A DNA stretch of 64,000 nt from Vreelandella maris. GTDB taxonomy: Bacteria > Pseudomonadota > Gammaproteobacteria > Pseudomonadales > Halomonadaceae. The stretch covers positions 62,001-126,000 of the forward strand of contig NZ_JABWCV010000002.1 of the NCBI RefSeq assembly GCF_013371085.1. Direction: 5' to 3'. A program made the translations under genes and the position numbers. Shown here in pieces: positions 1-9,260 of this stretch (the first letter of the stretch is position 1; every line of letters starts with the position of its first letter). The notes under the pieces were generated by a model that was not told the DNA's origin, ran no database searches, and worked only from the letters and a program-made list of their open reading frames with translations.

Positions 1-156
1 GCATCCGCCCGTGATAGCCTTGCCGATGCAGAAGCCGCCTTAGTCAGCTTGGGGTACAAGCTGACTGAGGCATCCAAAATGCTCGCCGACATTGACCCTA
101 ATCAGTCCACCGAAGCACTGATTAAAGCCGCGCTCACCCAACGCATGAGCGGCTAA
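1..156 (+). CDS. ruvA: Holliday junction branch migration protein RuvA, C-terminal end (partial)
   Basis: The first 51 codons are open from the window edge to TAA at 154-156. They encode a helical tail with motifs such as LVSLGYKLTEA, which matches the RuvA domain III that contacts RuvB. RuvA binds Holliday junctions as a tetramer and loads the RuvB motor. The gene lies directly upstream of ruvB in the usual ruvA-ruvB order, with a 66-bp gap. The start is outside the window. Identification rests on the C-terminal domain plus context, which together are strong. Confidence 0.9.
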   Translation, partial: ASARDSLADAEAALVSLGYKLTEASKMLADIDPNQSTEALIKAALTQRMSG

Positions 157-222
157 GCGAGCTCGTATTAGAAAACGTCAATCGACACTGTCATTTTGTA
201 ATCGTTATTAAGAAGAGCACTT

Positions 223-1260
223 ATGCTAGAACACGATCGGCTGATCGCCGCTGAGCCCGAACAGGGGGAGGTGCGTATTGATTATGCAATTCGCCCTAAG
301 CGGCTGGATGACTATATTGGCCAGCCGCGTGTCCGCGAGCAGTTGGAAATCTTTATTGGCGCTGCACGGCTGCGTGAAGAGAGCCTGGACCACACGTTGG
401 TATTTGGTCCGCCTGGGTTAGGTAAAACGACACTCGCGCATATTATTGCCACCGAGATGGGGGTCGGAATGAAGTCGACCTCTGGCCCGGTGTTGGAGCG
501 GGCGGGGGATCTCGCTGCCATGCTGACCAATCTTGAGCCTGGCGATGTGCTTTTTATCGATGAAATTCACCGTTTGTCGCCGGTGGTCGAGGAAGTGCTT
601 TACCCCGCCATGGAAGATTTCCAACTGGATATTATGATTGGCGAAGGGCCCGCGGCACGTTCTATTAAGCTGGATCTTCCTCGCTTTACGCTGGTGGGGG
701 CAACCACCCGGGCCGGTTTGTTGACCTCTCCGCTTCGTGACCGGTTTGGGATCGTCCAGCGGCTCGAGTTTTATAACCTCGAAGAACTGACCGAAATTGT
801 TTCTCGCTCAGCGCGATTGCTGGGTGTAGAAACCAGCCAAGAAGGGGCGATTGAAGTTGCCCGCCGCTCGCGTGGAACGCCGCGAATCGCTAACCGGCTG
901 CTACGGCGTGTACGTGATTACGCAGAGATGAAAGGTAACGGCGTTGTGGATGTCGCCATGGCCGATGCCGCACTCAATATGCTCAATGTTGATCACCACG
1001 GCCTGGATCATATGGATCGGCGGTTACTGCTGGCCATGATCGATAAATTCGATGGTGGGCCGGTGGGGATTGATTCGCTATCAGCTGCTATCAGTGAAGA
1101 GCGCGATACGATCGAGGATGTCATTGAGCCCTATCTGATTCAGCAGGGCTTGATAATGCGCACGCCACGCGGGCGCGTCGTCACTCGTCAGGCGTGGCTG
1201 CACTTTGAACGTGTGCCCCACGAGCAGGCGACCGACATGGAAGGGGAGCGCCGTCCGTGA
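223..1260 (+). CDS. ruvB: Holliday junction branch migration DNA helicase RuvB
   Basis: RuvB is the hexameric AAA+ ATPase that drives branch migration together with RuvA during recombinational repair in the cytoplasm. The 345-aa product has the family's normal length. It shows Walker [10 protein letters not shown] (residues 62-70), Walker B FIDEIH (about 111-116), the sensor segment GATTRAG near 159 and a C-terminal winged-helix region that contains TPRGRVVT. It starts with ATG at 223 after ruvA. Its 3' end overlaps ybgC by 4 bp (1257-1260), so it is probably co-transcribed with the tol-pal genes downstream. Nothing is unusual. Confidence 0.98.
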   Translation: MLEHDRLIAAEPEQGEVRIDYAIRPKRLDDYIGQPRVREQLEIFIGAARLREESLDHTLVFGPPGLGKTTLAHIIATEMGVGMKSTSGPVLERAGDLAAMLTNLEPGDVLFIDEIHRLSPVVEEVLYPAMEDFQLDIMIGEGPAARSIKLDLPRFTLVGATTRAGLLTSPLRDRFGIVQRLEFYNLEELTEIVSRSARLLGVETSQEGAIEVARRSRGTPRIANRLLRRVRDYAEMKGNGVVDVAMADAALNMLNVDHHGLDHMDRRLLLAMIDKFDGGPVGIDSLSAAISEERDTIEDVIEPYLIQQGLIMRTPRGRVVTRQAWLHFERVPHEQATDMEGERRP

Positions 1261-1670
1261 GTGATTTAGCTAACAATAGTTATCGCCTGCCGCTGCGTGT
1301 TTATATGGAAGATACTGACGCAGGCGGCATTGTCTACTACGTTAACTACTTGAAGTTTATGGAGCGAGCGCGTAGCGAATGGCTGCGCCAATTGGAGCTA
1401 AATCAGCAAACGCTGCTAGACGAAGGCACACAGCTAGTGGTATACCGCTTGGCCTGTCACTACGCTAAACCGGCTTGCCTCGATGACATGCTGGAGATTA
1501 GTACTCATGTCACTGACATTGGGCGTTGTCGAATGACATTTGAACAGCAAGTTTGGCGTAATGAGGAACTCCTCTGCTCAGCGACAGTCGAGATAGCCTG
1601 CTTGAGCGTCGAGCGTATGCGACCTAAAGCATGGCCAGAATCGCTTAATAGTTTGATACGGGCCTCTTAA
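1257..1670 (+). CDS. ybgC: Tol-Pal-associated acyl-CoA thioesterase YbgC
   Basis: This is a hotdog-fold acyl-CoA thioesterase, the usual first gene of tol-pal operons. The 137-aa protein carries the signature EDTDAGG (residues 18-24) followed by [14 protein letters not shown], which is typical of the 4-hydroxybenzoyl-CoA thioesterase/YbgC family and includes the catalytic Asp. The start codon overlaps the end of ruvB, and tolQ follows after about 60 bp. In E. coli the homologue is cytoplasmic, acts on acyl-CoAs and is linked to phospholipid metabolism. Its role beside Tol-Pal is still not settled. Confidence 0.95.
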   Translation: MSDLANNSYRLPLRVYMEDTDAGGIVYYVNYLKFMERARSEWLRQLELNQQTLLDEGTQLVVYRLACHYAKPACLDDMLEISTHVTDIGRCRMTFEQQVWRNEELLCSATVEIACLSVERMRPKAWPESLNSLIRAS

Positions 1671-1728
1671 CCAAGAGGTCATTCACTGCGTCGGCAATAC
1701 CGACCCTAATAGATTGATGAGGGCACCT

Positions 1729-2424
1729 GTGAACGATAACACCATGTCCATTCCCCACTTAATAATGAATGCCAGCACCGTGGTGCAGCTGGTTATGTTG
1801 CTACTGTTGGTGGGGTCGATCCTCTCTTGGGTGGTGATTTTCCAGCGTAGTATTGCAATGCGTCGTGCCAAGCAAGAGTACAACCAGTTTGAGGAGTCTT
1901 TTTGGTCGGGTGTCGACTTAAATGAACTCTACCGTGAAATTCCCGCTGATGATCCACGCCATGGTGCCGAGCATATTTTTCAAGCAGGGTTTCGCGAGTT
2001 TAACCGCTTAATGCCTAAAACCCGGGATGCAGATACCGTATTGGAAGGCGTGCAACGCAGCATGCGCGTTGCCTGGTCGCGTGAAGAAGATCGTCTAACC
2101 CAACATCTGGTGTTTCTGGCGACGGTTGCTTCTGCCAGCCCCTATATCGGTCTTTTCGGTACCGTATGGGGCATCATGGGGTCATTCCAAGCACTGTCAC
2201 TGACCCAACAAGCGACGCTCGCAACGGTTGCTCCCTGGATTGCGGAAGCATTGATCGCAACGGCTATGGGTCTGTTTGCGGCTATCCCGGCGGTGATTTT
2301 TTATAATCGACTGTCCAATACATCTTCTCGCTTACTCGGCAAATATGAAGATTTTGCCGAGGAGTTCCACGCTATCCTGCACCGTAATTTACAAGGTCGT
2401 GATGGCAAGCCAAGCGCGGGTTAA
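1729..2424 (+). CDS. tolQ: Tol-Pal system proton channel subunit TolQ
   Basis: TolQ is the inner-membrane, ExbB-like subunit that forms the proton-driven motor with TolR and energises TolA for outer-membrane constriction at division. The sequence has an N-terminal TM helix (VVQLVMLLLLVGSILSW) and two further TM helices around ATVASASPYIGLFGTVWG and ALIATAMGLFAAIPAV, the MotA/TolQ/ExbB channel domain. In-frame starts exist at 1714 (TTG), 1717 (ATG), 1729 (GTG) and 1744 (ATG). I prefer GTG 1729 because GAGGG lies 5 nt upstream and the N-terminus then aligns in length with pseudomonad TolQ. TolR follows 11 bp later. Confidence 0.95.
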   Translation: MNDNTMSIPHLIMNASTVVQLVMLLLLVGSILSWVVIFQRSIAMRRAKQEYNQFEESFWSGVDLNELYREIPADDPRHGAEHIFQAGFREFNRLMPKTRDADTVLEGVQRSMRVAWSREEDRLTQHLVFLATVASASPYIGLFGTVWGIMGSFQALSLTQQATLATVAPWIAEALIATAMGLFAAIPAVIFYNRLSNTSSRLLGKYEDFAEEFHAILHRNLQGRDGKPSAG

Positions 2425-2435
2425 GGGAGACAGCC

Positions 2436-2873
2436 ATGCAAGGACCTTTCAATCGCAGTGGTAAAGGCAAACCAATGGCGGAGATCAATGTGGTCCCTTT
2501 CATTGACGTCATGCTGGTACTACTCGTTGTGTTTATGATTACGGCGCCCATGTTAACCCAGGGCGTACAAGTTGAATTGCCACAAGTCACCTCTCAACCT
2601 ATAGAGACGCAGGAAGATAATGACCCCATTGTCATTTCGGTTGATAGCGAGGGTGCGTATTTCATCACGTTGGGGGAAGACTCCAACTCAGTCTCGCTGG
2701 ACGAGATGGCCGCGCGGGTAACCACGATCTTAGAGCGACGCCCCGGCACGCCAGTAATGGTGCGTGGTGACCGCAATGTGGCCTATGGACAAATTGTTGT
2801 CTTGATGAGCACGTTACAAGGCGCTGGTGTGGCTAACGTGGGGCTGCTTTCTGAGCCGCCGCAAGATGGGTAA
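2436..2873 (+). CDS. tolR: Tol-Pal system protein TolR
   Basis: TolR is the ExbD-like partner of TolQ. The 145-aa protein has a short cytoplasmic N-terminus, one TM helix (about residues 20-40) containing the conserved Asp of PFIDVMLVLLVVF (D24), and a periplasmic domain from about residue 45. That Asp is the proton-transfer residue in the family. A ribosome-binding site (GGGAGA) lies just before ATG 2436. The TolR end and the start of tolA are packed together within about 15 bp, in keeping with translational coupling in the operon. Confidence 0.96.
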   Translation: MQGPFNRSGKGKPMAEINVVPFIDVMLVLLVVFMITAPMLTQGVQVELPQVTSQPIETQEDNDPIVISVDSEGAYFITLGEDSNSVSLDEMAARVTTILERRPGTPVMVRGDRNVAYGQIVVLMSTLQGAGVANVGLLSEPPQDG

Positions 2874-2886
2874 GGGCAGCGCGCAC

Positions 2887-4056
2887 ATGGCAGTAAATTC
2901 ACCACGTGATCCTCAAGATGTCGGCTATAAGTGGCCGACTGTTCTGGCGATAGCCGTGCACGTTGCGATTGTCGTGTTTAGCTTAATCAGTTTGCCGACC
3001 CGCAACGCGGAGCCCGATAGCTCTTCGATTGTTCAGGCGACGCTGGTGAGTACGGAAACGTTTACCGATCAGGCTCAGCAGGCAACGGAACAACAAGCGG
3101 CGATGAATGCACCGGCTGAAGCGCCTACTGAGCCCGATGCACCAGAAGAGCCGTCGGCCAGTGAACAGCAAGCCGCTGCCGAACAGCAAGCGGCCGAAGA
3201 AGAAGCTGCCCAGCAGGCAGCCGAAGAGGAAGCGCAAGCATTAGAAGCCGCGCGCGAGGCAGCTGAAGCAGAGGCAGCGCGCCGGGCTCAAGAAGTGGCA
3301 GAGCAGGCTGAGCAACAAGCCGCTGAAGCTGCCGAACGTGAGGCCGAGGCGGAAGCCGCTGCTGAGCGTCAACGTGAAGTCGAAGAGGCGCGCCGCCAGC
3401 AAGAGGCTGCCGAGCAGCAACGCCAGGAAGAGGCCGAAGCTGAACGCCAGCGTGAAGCAGAGGAACAGCAGCGCCGCGAAGCGGAAGAAGCCGAACGTGA
3501 GCGTGAAGCGGCAGAACAACAGCGCCAGGAAGAAGCAGAAGCCGAGCGTCAACGTGAAGCAGAAGAAGAGCGTCTTCGTGAAGAGGAGGCGGCTCAACGA
3601 GAGCGCGAGGCAGAAGCTCAGCGTCAACGCGAAGCGGAAGAGCAGCAGCGCCGCGAAGCCGAAGCGGAGCGCCAACGCCAGGCCGCAGAAGCAGCAGAGG
3701 AGGCTATGCAGCGACAGCTGGCGGGTGAGGCAGAAGCCGCGGCCAATGCTCAGCAGGCCGAGCAGGCAGCCAACAGCTTTATTAATATTGTCCGTCGCGC
3801 TGTTGAACAGGCGTGGTTGATTCCTGCCGGTGCAAGTGATTCGATGAGTGCTACCCTACAAGTGAGGCTAGGACCGTCTGGAGAAGTATTGGCAACATCG
3901 GTCGTGACATCCAGCGGCGATAGTGCTTTTGACCGGTCTGTGATGCAGGCCGTGGAACATGCTGCACCGTTTGGTGAATTGCGAGATTTACCAGCCGATC
4001 AGCAGCGTAATTTACGTCAGTTTAATCTGCGATTTACTCCGGGGGATGTTCGCTGA
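2887..4056 (+). CDS. tolA: Cell envelope integrity protein TolA
   Basis: TolA spans the periplasm and links the TolQR motor to TolB/Pal. With the ATG at 2887 the product is 389 aa. It has one N-terminal TM helix ([16 protein letters not shown]), a long Ala/Glu/Gln/Arg-rich helical domain (about residues 50-280, a coiled or single-helix rod) and a compact C-terminal TolA/TonB-type domain with [11 protein letters not shown]. An in-frame ATG at 2866 overlaps the tolR stop. I prefer 2887, which has AAGGG about 10 nt upstream. The biased rod domain also keeps other frames open by chance. TolB begins at the TolA stop (TGATG). Confidence 0.94.
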   Translation: MAVNSPRDPQDVGYKWPTVLAIAVHVAIVVFSLISLPTRNAEPDSSSIVQATLVSTETFTDQAQQATEQQAAMNAPAEAPTEPDAPEEPSASEQQAAAEQQAAEEEAAQQAAEEEAQALEAAREAAEAEAARRAQEVAEQAEQQAAEAAEREAEAEAAAERQREVEEARRQQEAAEQQRQEEAEAERQREAEEQQRREAEEAEREREAAEQQRQEEAEAERQREAEEERLREEEAAQREREAEAQRQREAEEQQRREAEAERQRQAAEAAEEAMQRQLAGEAEAAANAQQAEQAANSFINIVRRAVEQAWLIPAGASDSMSATLQVRLGPSGEVLATSVVTSSGDSAFDRSVMQAVEHAAPFGELRDLPADQQRNLRQFNLRFTPGDVR

Positions 4057-5342
4057 TGCAAAGCTTGAGCAAAGTGTGGTTGTTCTGTGTGCTGCTGCTA
4101 GTCAACACTGTGGCGAGTGCCGATTTAACCATTGAAATCACGCGAGGTAGCGACCAAGCGTTGCCTATCGGCGTAGTACCGTTCGCCGGTTCAGACGGAA
4201 TGCCCGAAGATGTTGCACAGATTGTCCAAGATGATCTTGAGCGTAGTGGCTATTTTGACCCGCTAGAGCGTAGCGCGATGTTTGAACAGCCCAATCAATC
4301 TGAGGATGTTCAATTCGATACTTGGCGTTCATTAGACGTACGCTACTTAGTTGTAGGTAGGGCAGAGCAGACCAACGGCGGTTTTGAAATTCAGTTTGAG
4401 CTGATGGATATTAGCGGTCAGCGACGGATGATTGGCGAAACCGTGACGGTGAGAGGTAATGACCTGCGCGGCGCCGCTCACTATATCAGTGACCAAATCT
4501 TTGAAGCGATTACTGATATTCGTGGTGCGTTTTCAACTAAAATTGCCTATGTCACCGCACAAGGTATTGGAGACAACATGCAGTTCGGCCTGTACGTTGC
4601 CGACGCTGATGGGCGCCGCAGCGAGCAGGTATTGACCTCGGACGAACCCATCATGTCGCCCGCATGGTCACCTGATGGCACTAAGCTTGCTTATGTCTCG
4701 TTTGAAACTGAGCGCCCAGCTATTTACATTCAGGATGTAGCAACGGGACAGCGGATAAAAGCAACGTCATTTGATGGTATCAATGGCGCGCCAGCGTGGT
4801 CACCTGATGGTCGTCGTATCGCGATGTCTCTTTCCAAAGACGGCCAGCCAGAAATTTATATTATGGATGTGGCTAACCGCTCAGTAGAGCGTATTACCAA
4901 TAACAACAGCATTGATACTGAGCCTGCTTGGTCACCCGATGGTCGTCGCTTGCTGTTTACCTCTGATCGTAGTGGTGGCCCCCAGCTTTACCAGTACTCA
5001 ATGGGCGGTGGAGAAGCCGAACGCTTGACGTTTACGGGTAATTACAATGCGCGCGGTCGCTACTCACCAGATGGCGAGCAGATATTCTTGATCCACCGTT
5101 CAAGCAATGGTTATCAAGTGGCAAAGCAAGATCTAAGCGGTAACCGCTTGGTCGTACTTAGTGAATCAACAAGAGATGAATCTCCTAGTGTTGCGCCGAA
5201 CGGGACCATGGTAATCTTCGCTACCCAACAGGGTAATAGTGGGGTGCTAAGTGCTGTTTCTGCCGATGGCCGCTCATCCTTTAGACTGCCATCAGCACAA
5301 GGCGATGTACGTGACCCAGCTTGGTCACCCTTCTTAAATTGA
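4056..5342 (+). CDS. tolB: Tol-Pal system translocation protein TolB
   Basis: TolB is a periplasmic protein that shuttles between Pal and TolA. The 428-aa sequence has a Sec signal peptide ([16 protein letters not shown]), an N-terminal alpha/beta domain, and a six-bladed beta-propeller built from PD40 repeats with recurrent AWSPDG motifs (for example around residues 205, 248 and 292). The ATG overlaps the TolA stop by one base (TGATG), so translation is coupled. Length and order are normal for the family. Confidence 0.97.
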   Translation: MQSLSKVWLFCVLLLVNTVASADLTIEITRGSDQALPIGVVPFAGSDGMPEDVAQIVQDDLERSGYFDPLERSAMFEQPNQSEDVQFDTWRSLDVRYLVVGRAEQTNGGFEIQFELMDISGQRRMIGETVTVRGNDLRGAAHYISDQIFEAITDIRGAFSTKIAYVTAQGIGDNMQFGLYVADADGRRSEQVLTSDEPIMSPAWSPDGTKLAYVSFETERPAIYIQDVATGQRIKATSFDGINGAPAWSPDGRRIAMSLSKDGQPEIYIMDVANRSVERITNNNSIDTEPAWSPDGRRLLFTSDRSGGPQLYQYSMGGGEAERLTFTGNYNARGRYSPDGEQIFLIHRSSNGYQVAKQDLSGNRLVVLSESTRDESPSVAPNGTMVIFATQQGNSGVLSAVSADGRSSFRLPSAQGDVRDPAWSPFLN

Positions 5343-5396
5343 TCAACGACATTGATTAATATCGAAATTTTTAGTTTTCAGGCAAGGAGTCTGATT

Positions 5397-5942
5397 ATGC
5401 AACTTAAACCGTTGGCTCGCTCATTAGCAGCAGCGCTATCTATCGTGGTAATCGCTGGCTGTTCCAGCACCGGCGGAACCCAGGACGGTGACTCGTACGG
5501 TAGCCAGGATGGCAGTACTACCGGTTCCAGCACCTCTGGTACAGGTACGGGAAGTCAATATGGTTCTTCCTCAGGCTCTGGTTCTAGCTCAGGCCAGCAG
5601 GCTGATTCGCGTATTCCAGAAGTACGCACTATCTATTTCGATTACGACCGCGATACGATCAAGAGCGAGTATGAGTCTGTCGTAATGTCGCATGCACGTT
5701 ACTTACGTGCCAACCCGAGTGCTCAGGTGGTTCTGCACGGGCATACGGATGAGCGCGGCACTCGTGAATACAACATGGCGCTGGGTGAGCGTCGTGCTAA
5801 CGCTGTAGAGCGCTTCCTGAACATTCAGGGTGTGTCTCCTTCACAAATGAGCGTTGTTAGCTATGGTGAAGAGCGTCCGGCCGTTAATGGCCAGGACGAG
5901 AGCGCCTACTCGCAGAACCGTCGTGTTGTATTTAACTACTGA
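5397..5942 (+). CDS. pal: Peptidoglycan-associated lipoprotein Pal
   Basis: Pal is an outer-membrane lipoprotein that anchors the outer membrane to peptidoglycan. With ATG 5397 (AAGGAG 8 nt upstream) it is 181 aa. It has a lipoprotein signal with lipobox VIAGC, a Ser/Gly/Thr-rich flexible linker, and an OmpA-like domain with the diaminopimelate-binding motif HGHTDERGTREYN. An in-frame start at 5352 would add 15 residues ahead of a good signal peptide, so I discounted it. A strong hairpin follows before cpoB. Confidence 0.97.
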   Translation: MQLKPLARSLAAALSIVVIAGCSSTGGTQDGDSYGSQDGSTTGSSTSGTGTGSQYGSSSGSGSSSGQQADSRIPEVRTIYFDYDRDTIKSEYESVVMSHARYLRANPSAQVVLHGHTDERGTREYNMALGERRANAVERFLNIQGVSPSQMSVVSYGEERPAVNGQDESAYSQNRRVVFNY

Positions 5943-5978
5943 GCATTTAACGATTGAATGCTTAACCACTGATGAATT

Positions 5979-6002
5979 CGGCGTGCGGCTTATCGCACGC
6001 CG
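5979..6002 (+). promoter_or_regulatory. Strong stem-loop between pal and cpoB
   Basis: CGGCGTGCG (5979-5987) and CGCACGCCG (5994-6002) form a perfect 9-bp GC-rich stem with a 6-base loop, followed by only three T residues. It lies 20 bp before the cpoB ATG. It may be a leaky terminator or an RNA-processing/stability hairpin that uncouples the abundant pal message from cpoB. The stem is seen directly; the function is inferred. Confidence 0.6.
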
Positions 6003-6022
6003 TTTACGTCTACGGAGTCATC

Positions 6023-6823
6023 ATGAATCACAGTCTCAAGCGTTACGTTGAGAGGCTGTGCGGTGCGGGAGCCTTAGCGCTTCCGCTGTCCGTATTGCCT
6101 TTAATGGCCGTCGCTCAACAGCCGCTCGTCCAAGATCTTTCCAACTCTGGCTCTTCCAACAGCAGCTTCTATCAGCAGACGCAACGTCAGGAAGCCTCCA
6201 GCGGTAATCTGGTGTTATTTAACCAGGTACAGGAGCATCAGCAGGAAATCCAGCAGCTGCGCGGTCAGATTGAAGAGTTGCGTCATCAGTTAGAGCAGCT
6301 ACGTCGTCAATCACAGCAGCAGTATCTCGATATTGAAGACCGGCTGATGAGCAGTGGGCCAACGCAGATTGAGCAATCTACCCCAGCGGTTGAACCCGAA
6401 GCTGCCGAGGAAGTGGTTAACGCGCCTTCAACTAGCAATGTGAGTGAAGAGGCGCAAGCCGATTACCAAGCGGCCTTTGCACATGTTCAAGCACGCCGTT
6501 TTGAGGAAGCTATCGCGGCGTTTGAAACCTTTGTCAATGATCATCCTGATACCAGTTTAACGGCCAATGGCCACTATTGGCTGGGTGAGCTGTATTCGGC
6601 TGAAGGTGAATTGGACGCTGCTGACCAAGCGTTTAGCCGTGTCATTGACGAGTATAGCGGTAGCAGCAAAGTACCTGATGCGATCTATAAGTTAGGTTTA
6701 GTGAAAGCGCGTCAAGGCGAAGCGGAACGTAGCCGTGAGTTACTTGAGCGAGTGCGTGACGACTACCCGCAAAGCAGCGCCGCGGGCCTTGCCAGTGACT
6801 TTTTACGCCAGTCAGCAAGTTAA
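6023..6823 (+). CDS. cpoB: Cell division coordinator CpoB (YbgF, Tol-Pal associated TPR protein)
   Basis: CpoB is a periplasmic TPR protein that coordinates PBP1B activity with Tol-driven outer-membrane constriction. The 266-aa product has a Sec signal (SVLPLMAVAQQ cleavage region), a Gln/Arg-rich coiled-coil (EIQQLRGQIEELRHQLEQL, about residues 72-90) that trimerises homologues, and C-terminal TPR units (DYQAAFAHVQARRFEEAI and on). I chose ATG 6023 because ACGGAG precedes it. An in-frame ATG at 5972 would put the pal-cpoB hairpin inside the gene and spoil the signal peptide. It ends the Tol-Pal operon. Confidence 0.95.
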   Translation: MNHSLKRYVERLCGAGALALPLSVLPLMAVAQQPLVQDLSNSGSSNSSFYQQTQRQEASSGNLVLFNQVQEHQQEIQQLRGQIEELRHQLEQLRRQSQQQYLDIEDRLMSSGPTQIEQSTPAVEPEAAEEVVNAPSTSNVSEEAQADYQAAFAHVQARRFEEAIAAFETFVNDHPDTSLTANGHYWLGELYSAEGELDAADQAFSRVIDEYSGSSKVPDAIYKLGLVKARQGEAERSRELLERVRDDYPQSSAAGLASDFLRQSAS

Positions 6824-6893
6824 ATTTTGCTCTTTATAGCTTTTATGAATAGTTTTTATGAACAGCTTCTAAGAATCGTTTCAAGGAATCAGG

Positions 6894-7655
6894 ATGAGCT
6901 GCAAGATCGACTATCAACCAGCGCCTAACCTATTGGAAAATCGCATCGTGTTGGTAACCGGCGCAGGAGACGGGATTGGCCGTGCGGCAGCGTTAAGCTA
7001 TGCCCAGCATGGAGCCACCGTGATTCTATTGGGGCGCACCATTGCCAAATTAGAGCGTGTTTACGATGAAATTGAAGCGGCAGGCGGGCCTCAGCCAGCG
7101 ATTTTTCCGCTCAATTTTGAAGGCGCTACCCTCAAAGATTTTCATGATATGGCCGAAACGCTGGATCAGGAGTTTGGCCGCTTAGATGGCTTGCTGCATA
7201 ACGCTGGGCTATTAGGTCGCATTACGCCATTTGAGCAATATAACCCTGAGCTATGGCAGCAGGTGATGCAGGTCAATATCAATGGGCCTATCTGGATGAC
7301 CCAAGCGTTATTACCACTACTGCAACAGTCTGAAGATGCCTCGATAATCTTCACTTCCTCTAGCGTTGGCCGTAAAGGGCGAGCCTACTGGGGGGCTTAT
7401 TCTGTCTCTAAATTTGCCACTGAAGGCTTTGTCGAGGTATTGGCTGATGAGCTGAATAATCAGTCACATATTCGGGTGAATTCACTTAACCCCGGCGCCA
7501 CACGCACCCAAATGCGGCGTACGGCGTTTCCTGGTGAAGATCCCTTCACACTGCGTACGCCAGAAGAGATTATGCCGACCTACCTGTGGCTAATGGGGCC
7601 AGACAGCGCAGGCACCAGCGGGCAAAAGCTAGATGCCCAACCTCCCCGCACATAA
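6894..7655 (+). CDS. yciK: YciK-type short-chain oxidoreductase
   Basis: This is a classical short-chain dehydrogenase/reductase of 253 aa. It has the nucleotide-binding motif TGAGDGIGRA (about residues 22-31), NAG (LLHNAGLLG), a Ser-Tyr-Lys active site (SSSVGRKG then YSVSKF) and a proline/glycine exit motif NPGATRTQMR. These features and the neighbours mupP-ubiG match the YciK group in pseudomonads, where yciK, mupP and ubiG are also adjacent. The substrate is unknown. It is expressed separately from cpoB (70-bp gap, AAGGAATCAGG before the ATG) and converges with mupP. Confidence 0.9.
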   Translation: MSCKIDYQPAPNLLENRIVLVTGAGDGIGRAAALSYAQHGATVILLGRTIAKLERVYDEIEAAGGPQPAIFPLNFEGATLKDFHDMAETLDQEFGRLDGLLHNAGLLGRITPFEQYNPELWQQVMQVNINGPIWMTQALLPLLQQSEDASIIFTSSSVGRKGRAYWGAYSVSKFATEGFVEVLADELNNQSHIRVNSLNPGATRTQMRRTAFPGEDPFTLRTPEEIMPTYLWLMGPDSAGTSGQKLDAQPPRT

Positions 7656-7699
7656 CCGTTTGTTTTGAAAACCGCGTCGATGCCCGCCATCATGCTTGT

Positions 7700-8368
7700 C
7701 TAGAGCTTGAACTCGCCTAGGGCATCGACCAGCGCTGCACACTCTTCAAACCAAATATCAGCGGGCCACTGCTGGTAGTCATCCTCTTCGCTGATATAGC
7801 CATAGCCAACCGCGACGGCGGTCATACCGGCGGCGACGGCGGCCTCCATATCCCGTACATGGTCACCGATGTACCAGCAATGTTTAGGGTCAACGCCAAG
7901 GCGTCGGGCAGCTTCCCAAAGCGGTTCAGGCGCTGGCTTTTTAACGCTGAGATCATCCGCACATAGCAGTGCGCCAGGCTGTAGCAGCAGAGCTTCTAGT
8001 AGCGGCAAGGTATAGCGGCGCGGTTTGTTGGTGACAATCCCCCAAGGCCGCTGATCGCCGTGCCACTCTTGTAGCCACGCATCAAGCGGCGAAAAAACCC
8101 GGCTGTGTACCGCTACAGCTTGCTCATAAGCATCAAGTAGAAACTGGCGTGCTTGAGTGTGTCCCTCAGCAGAGGCCTCTAAGCCCAGCGCTAGCGTAAC
8201 CAGCGCACTGCCGCCATTAGAGACTTGGCGGCGAATTACCTCAAAGGGTAGCGGCGCTAACCCATGGTGAGCACGCAGTGCATTGGTCGCTTCTGCCAAA
8301 TCGGGGGCCGTATCTACCAACGTTCCGTCCAGGTCGAAAAGTATTGCTTGAGGTGCTTGCATCGACAT
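7700..8368 (-). CDS. mupP: N-acetylmuramic acid 6-phosphate phosphatase MupP (HAD family, Gph-like)
   Basis: The 222-aa HAD-superfamily phosphatase has FDLDGTLVD (residues 11-19, nucleophile Asp), VTNKP (motif II/III region) and GDHVRDMEAA (motif IV). By sequence alone it could be called phosphoglycolate phosphatase (Gph). The position immediately after ubiG and next to yciK is the pseudomonad mupP arrangement, where the enzyme dephosphorylates MurNAc-6-P in the AmgK-MurU cell-wall recycling route. The start codon abuts the ubiG stop with no gap, so the two genes are translationally coupled. The MupP call is inference from synteny. Confidence 0.82.
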   Translation of the reverse strand: MSMQAPQAILFDLDGTLVDTAPDLAEATNALRAHHGLAPLPFEVIRRQVSNGGSALVTLALGLEASAEGHTQARQFLLDAYEQAVAVHSRVFSPLDAWLQEWHGDQRPWGIVTNKPRRYTLPLLEALLLQPGALLCADDLSVKKPAPEPLWEAARRLGVDPKHCWYIGDHVRDMEAAVAAGMTAVAVGYGYISEEDDYQQWPADIWFEECAALVDALGEFKL

Positions 8369-9112
8369 TTAATCGCTTACCTTGCGGCAGTACATCATGT
8401 AATTGACCGAGACATCATGGCTGACCAAGCGGTAGTGGCGGGTAAGCGGGTTGTAGGTTAGTCCCGTCTGTTCACGCACTTCTAAACCGCTGTGGCGAGA
8501 CCAAGCCGCCATTTCTGAAGGGCGAATAAATTTTGCATAGTTATGCGTGCCTCGTGGCAGCAGCTTAAGCACATATTCGGCGCCTAAAATAGCGAACGCG
8601 TATGACTTGGCAGTCCGGTTTAACGTAGAGAAAAACACATAACCACCCGGACGCACGAGGGCGCTGCAAGCACGAATGACAGAAGCAGGATCCGGCACGT
8701 GCTCCAGCATTTCCATGCAAGTCACCACATCGTAAAGACCAGGCTTCTGAGCGGCCATGGCCTCCACACTGATATGTTGGTAATCAACTTTTACGCCACG
8801 CTCTTCGGCGTGCAACCGGGCCACTGCTAACGGCGCTTCACCAAGATCAATGCCCGTTACCGTCGCACCGCGGTGGGCCATTGACTCGCTTAGAATGCCG
8901 CCGCCACAGCCTACATCAAGCACTTTTTTACCCGCCAGCCCCGCACGCGCATCAATAAAGTCAAGACGTAAGGGATTAATATCATGAAGGGGTTTGAATT
9001 CACCCTGCGGATCCCACCAGCGGCTAGCAAGAGCCTCAAATTTGGCGACTTCTGCTGCATCGACATTGTCTTGATAGTGATGAGCAATGCTATCCTGTGG
9101 TGTCGCTTGCAT
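8369..9112 (-). CDS. ubiG: Bifunctional ubiquinone biosynthesis O-methyltransferase UbiG
   Basis: UbiG performs both O-methylations in ubiquinone synthesis (demethylubiquinol and polyprenyl-catechol steps). With ATG at 9112 (GGGAG 7 nt upstream) it is 247 aa, the usual size. It shows the UbiG N-terminal signature [19 protein letters not shown], the SAM motif [13 protein letters not shown] and the post-I segment [11 protein letters not shown] longer reading from 9139 lacks a ribosome-binding site. It is the first gene of the ubiG-mupP unit and is divergent from galU. Confidence 0.96.
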   Translation of the reverse strand: MQATPQDSIAHHYQDNVDAAEVAKFEALASRWWDPQGEFKPLHDINPLRLDFIDARAGLAGKKVLDVGCGGGILSESMAHRGATVTGIDLGEAPLAVARLHAEERGVKVDYQHISVEAMAAQKPGLYDVVTCMEMLEHVPDPASVIRACSALVRPGGYVFFSTLNRTAKSYAFAILGAEYVLKLLPRGTHNYAKFIRPSEMAAWSRHSGLEVREQTGLTYNPLTRHYRLVSHDVSVNYMMYCRKVSD

Positions 9113-9260
9113 AGTGTGACTCCCATAACTTTTGAACATTTAGCAAAATATTGACGTGTAGCCACTTGTTCGCCGTTGCGAGGTGGTATCCATCCACGCC
9201 TTCAGTATTATGGACATTCTAACCACTCCTGTGTCGGAACGCATGAAAAGGACCTCTTCT

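Noticed and set aside
3241..3820. Long open frames on both strands inside the middle of tolA
   Set aside because: The Ala/Glu/Gln/Arg repeats of the TolA rod keep other frames free of stops; their translations are low-complexity and have no ribosome-binding sites.
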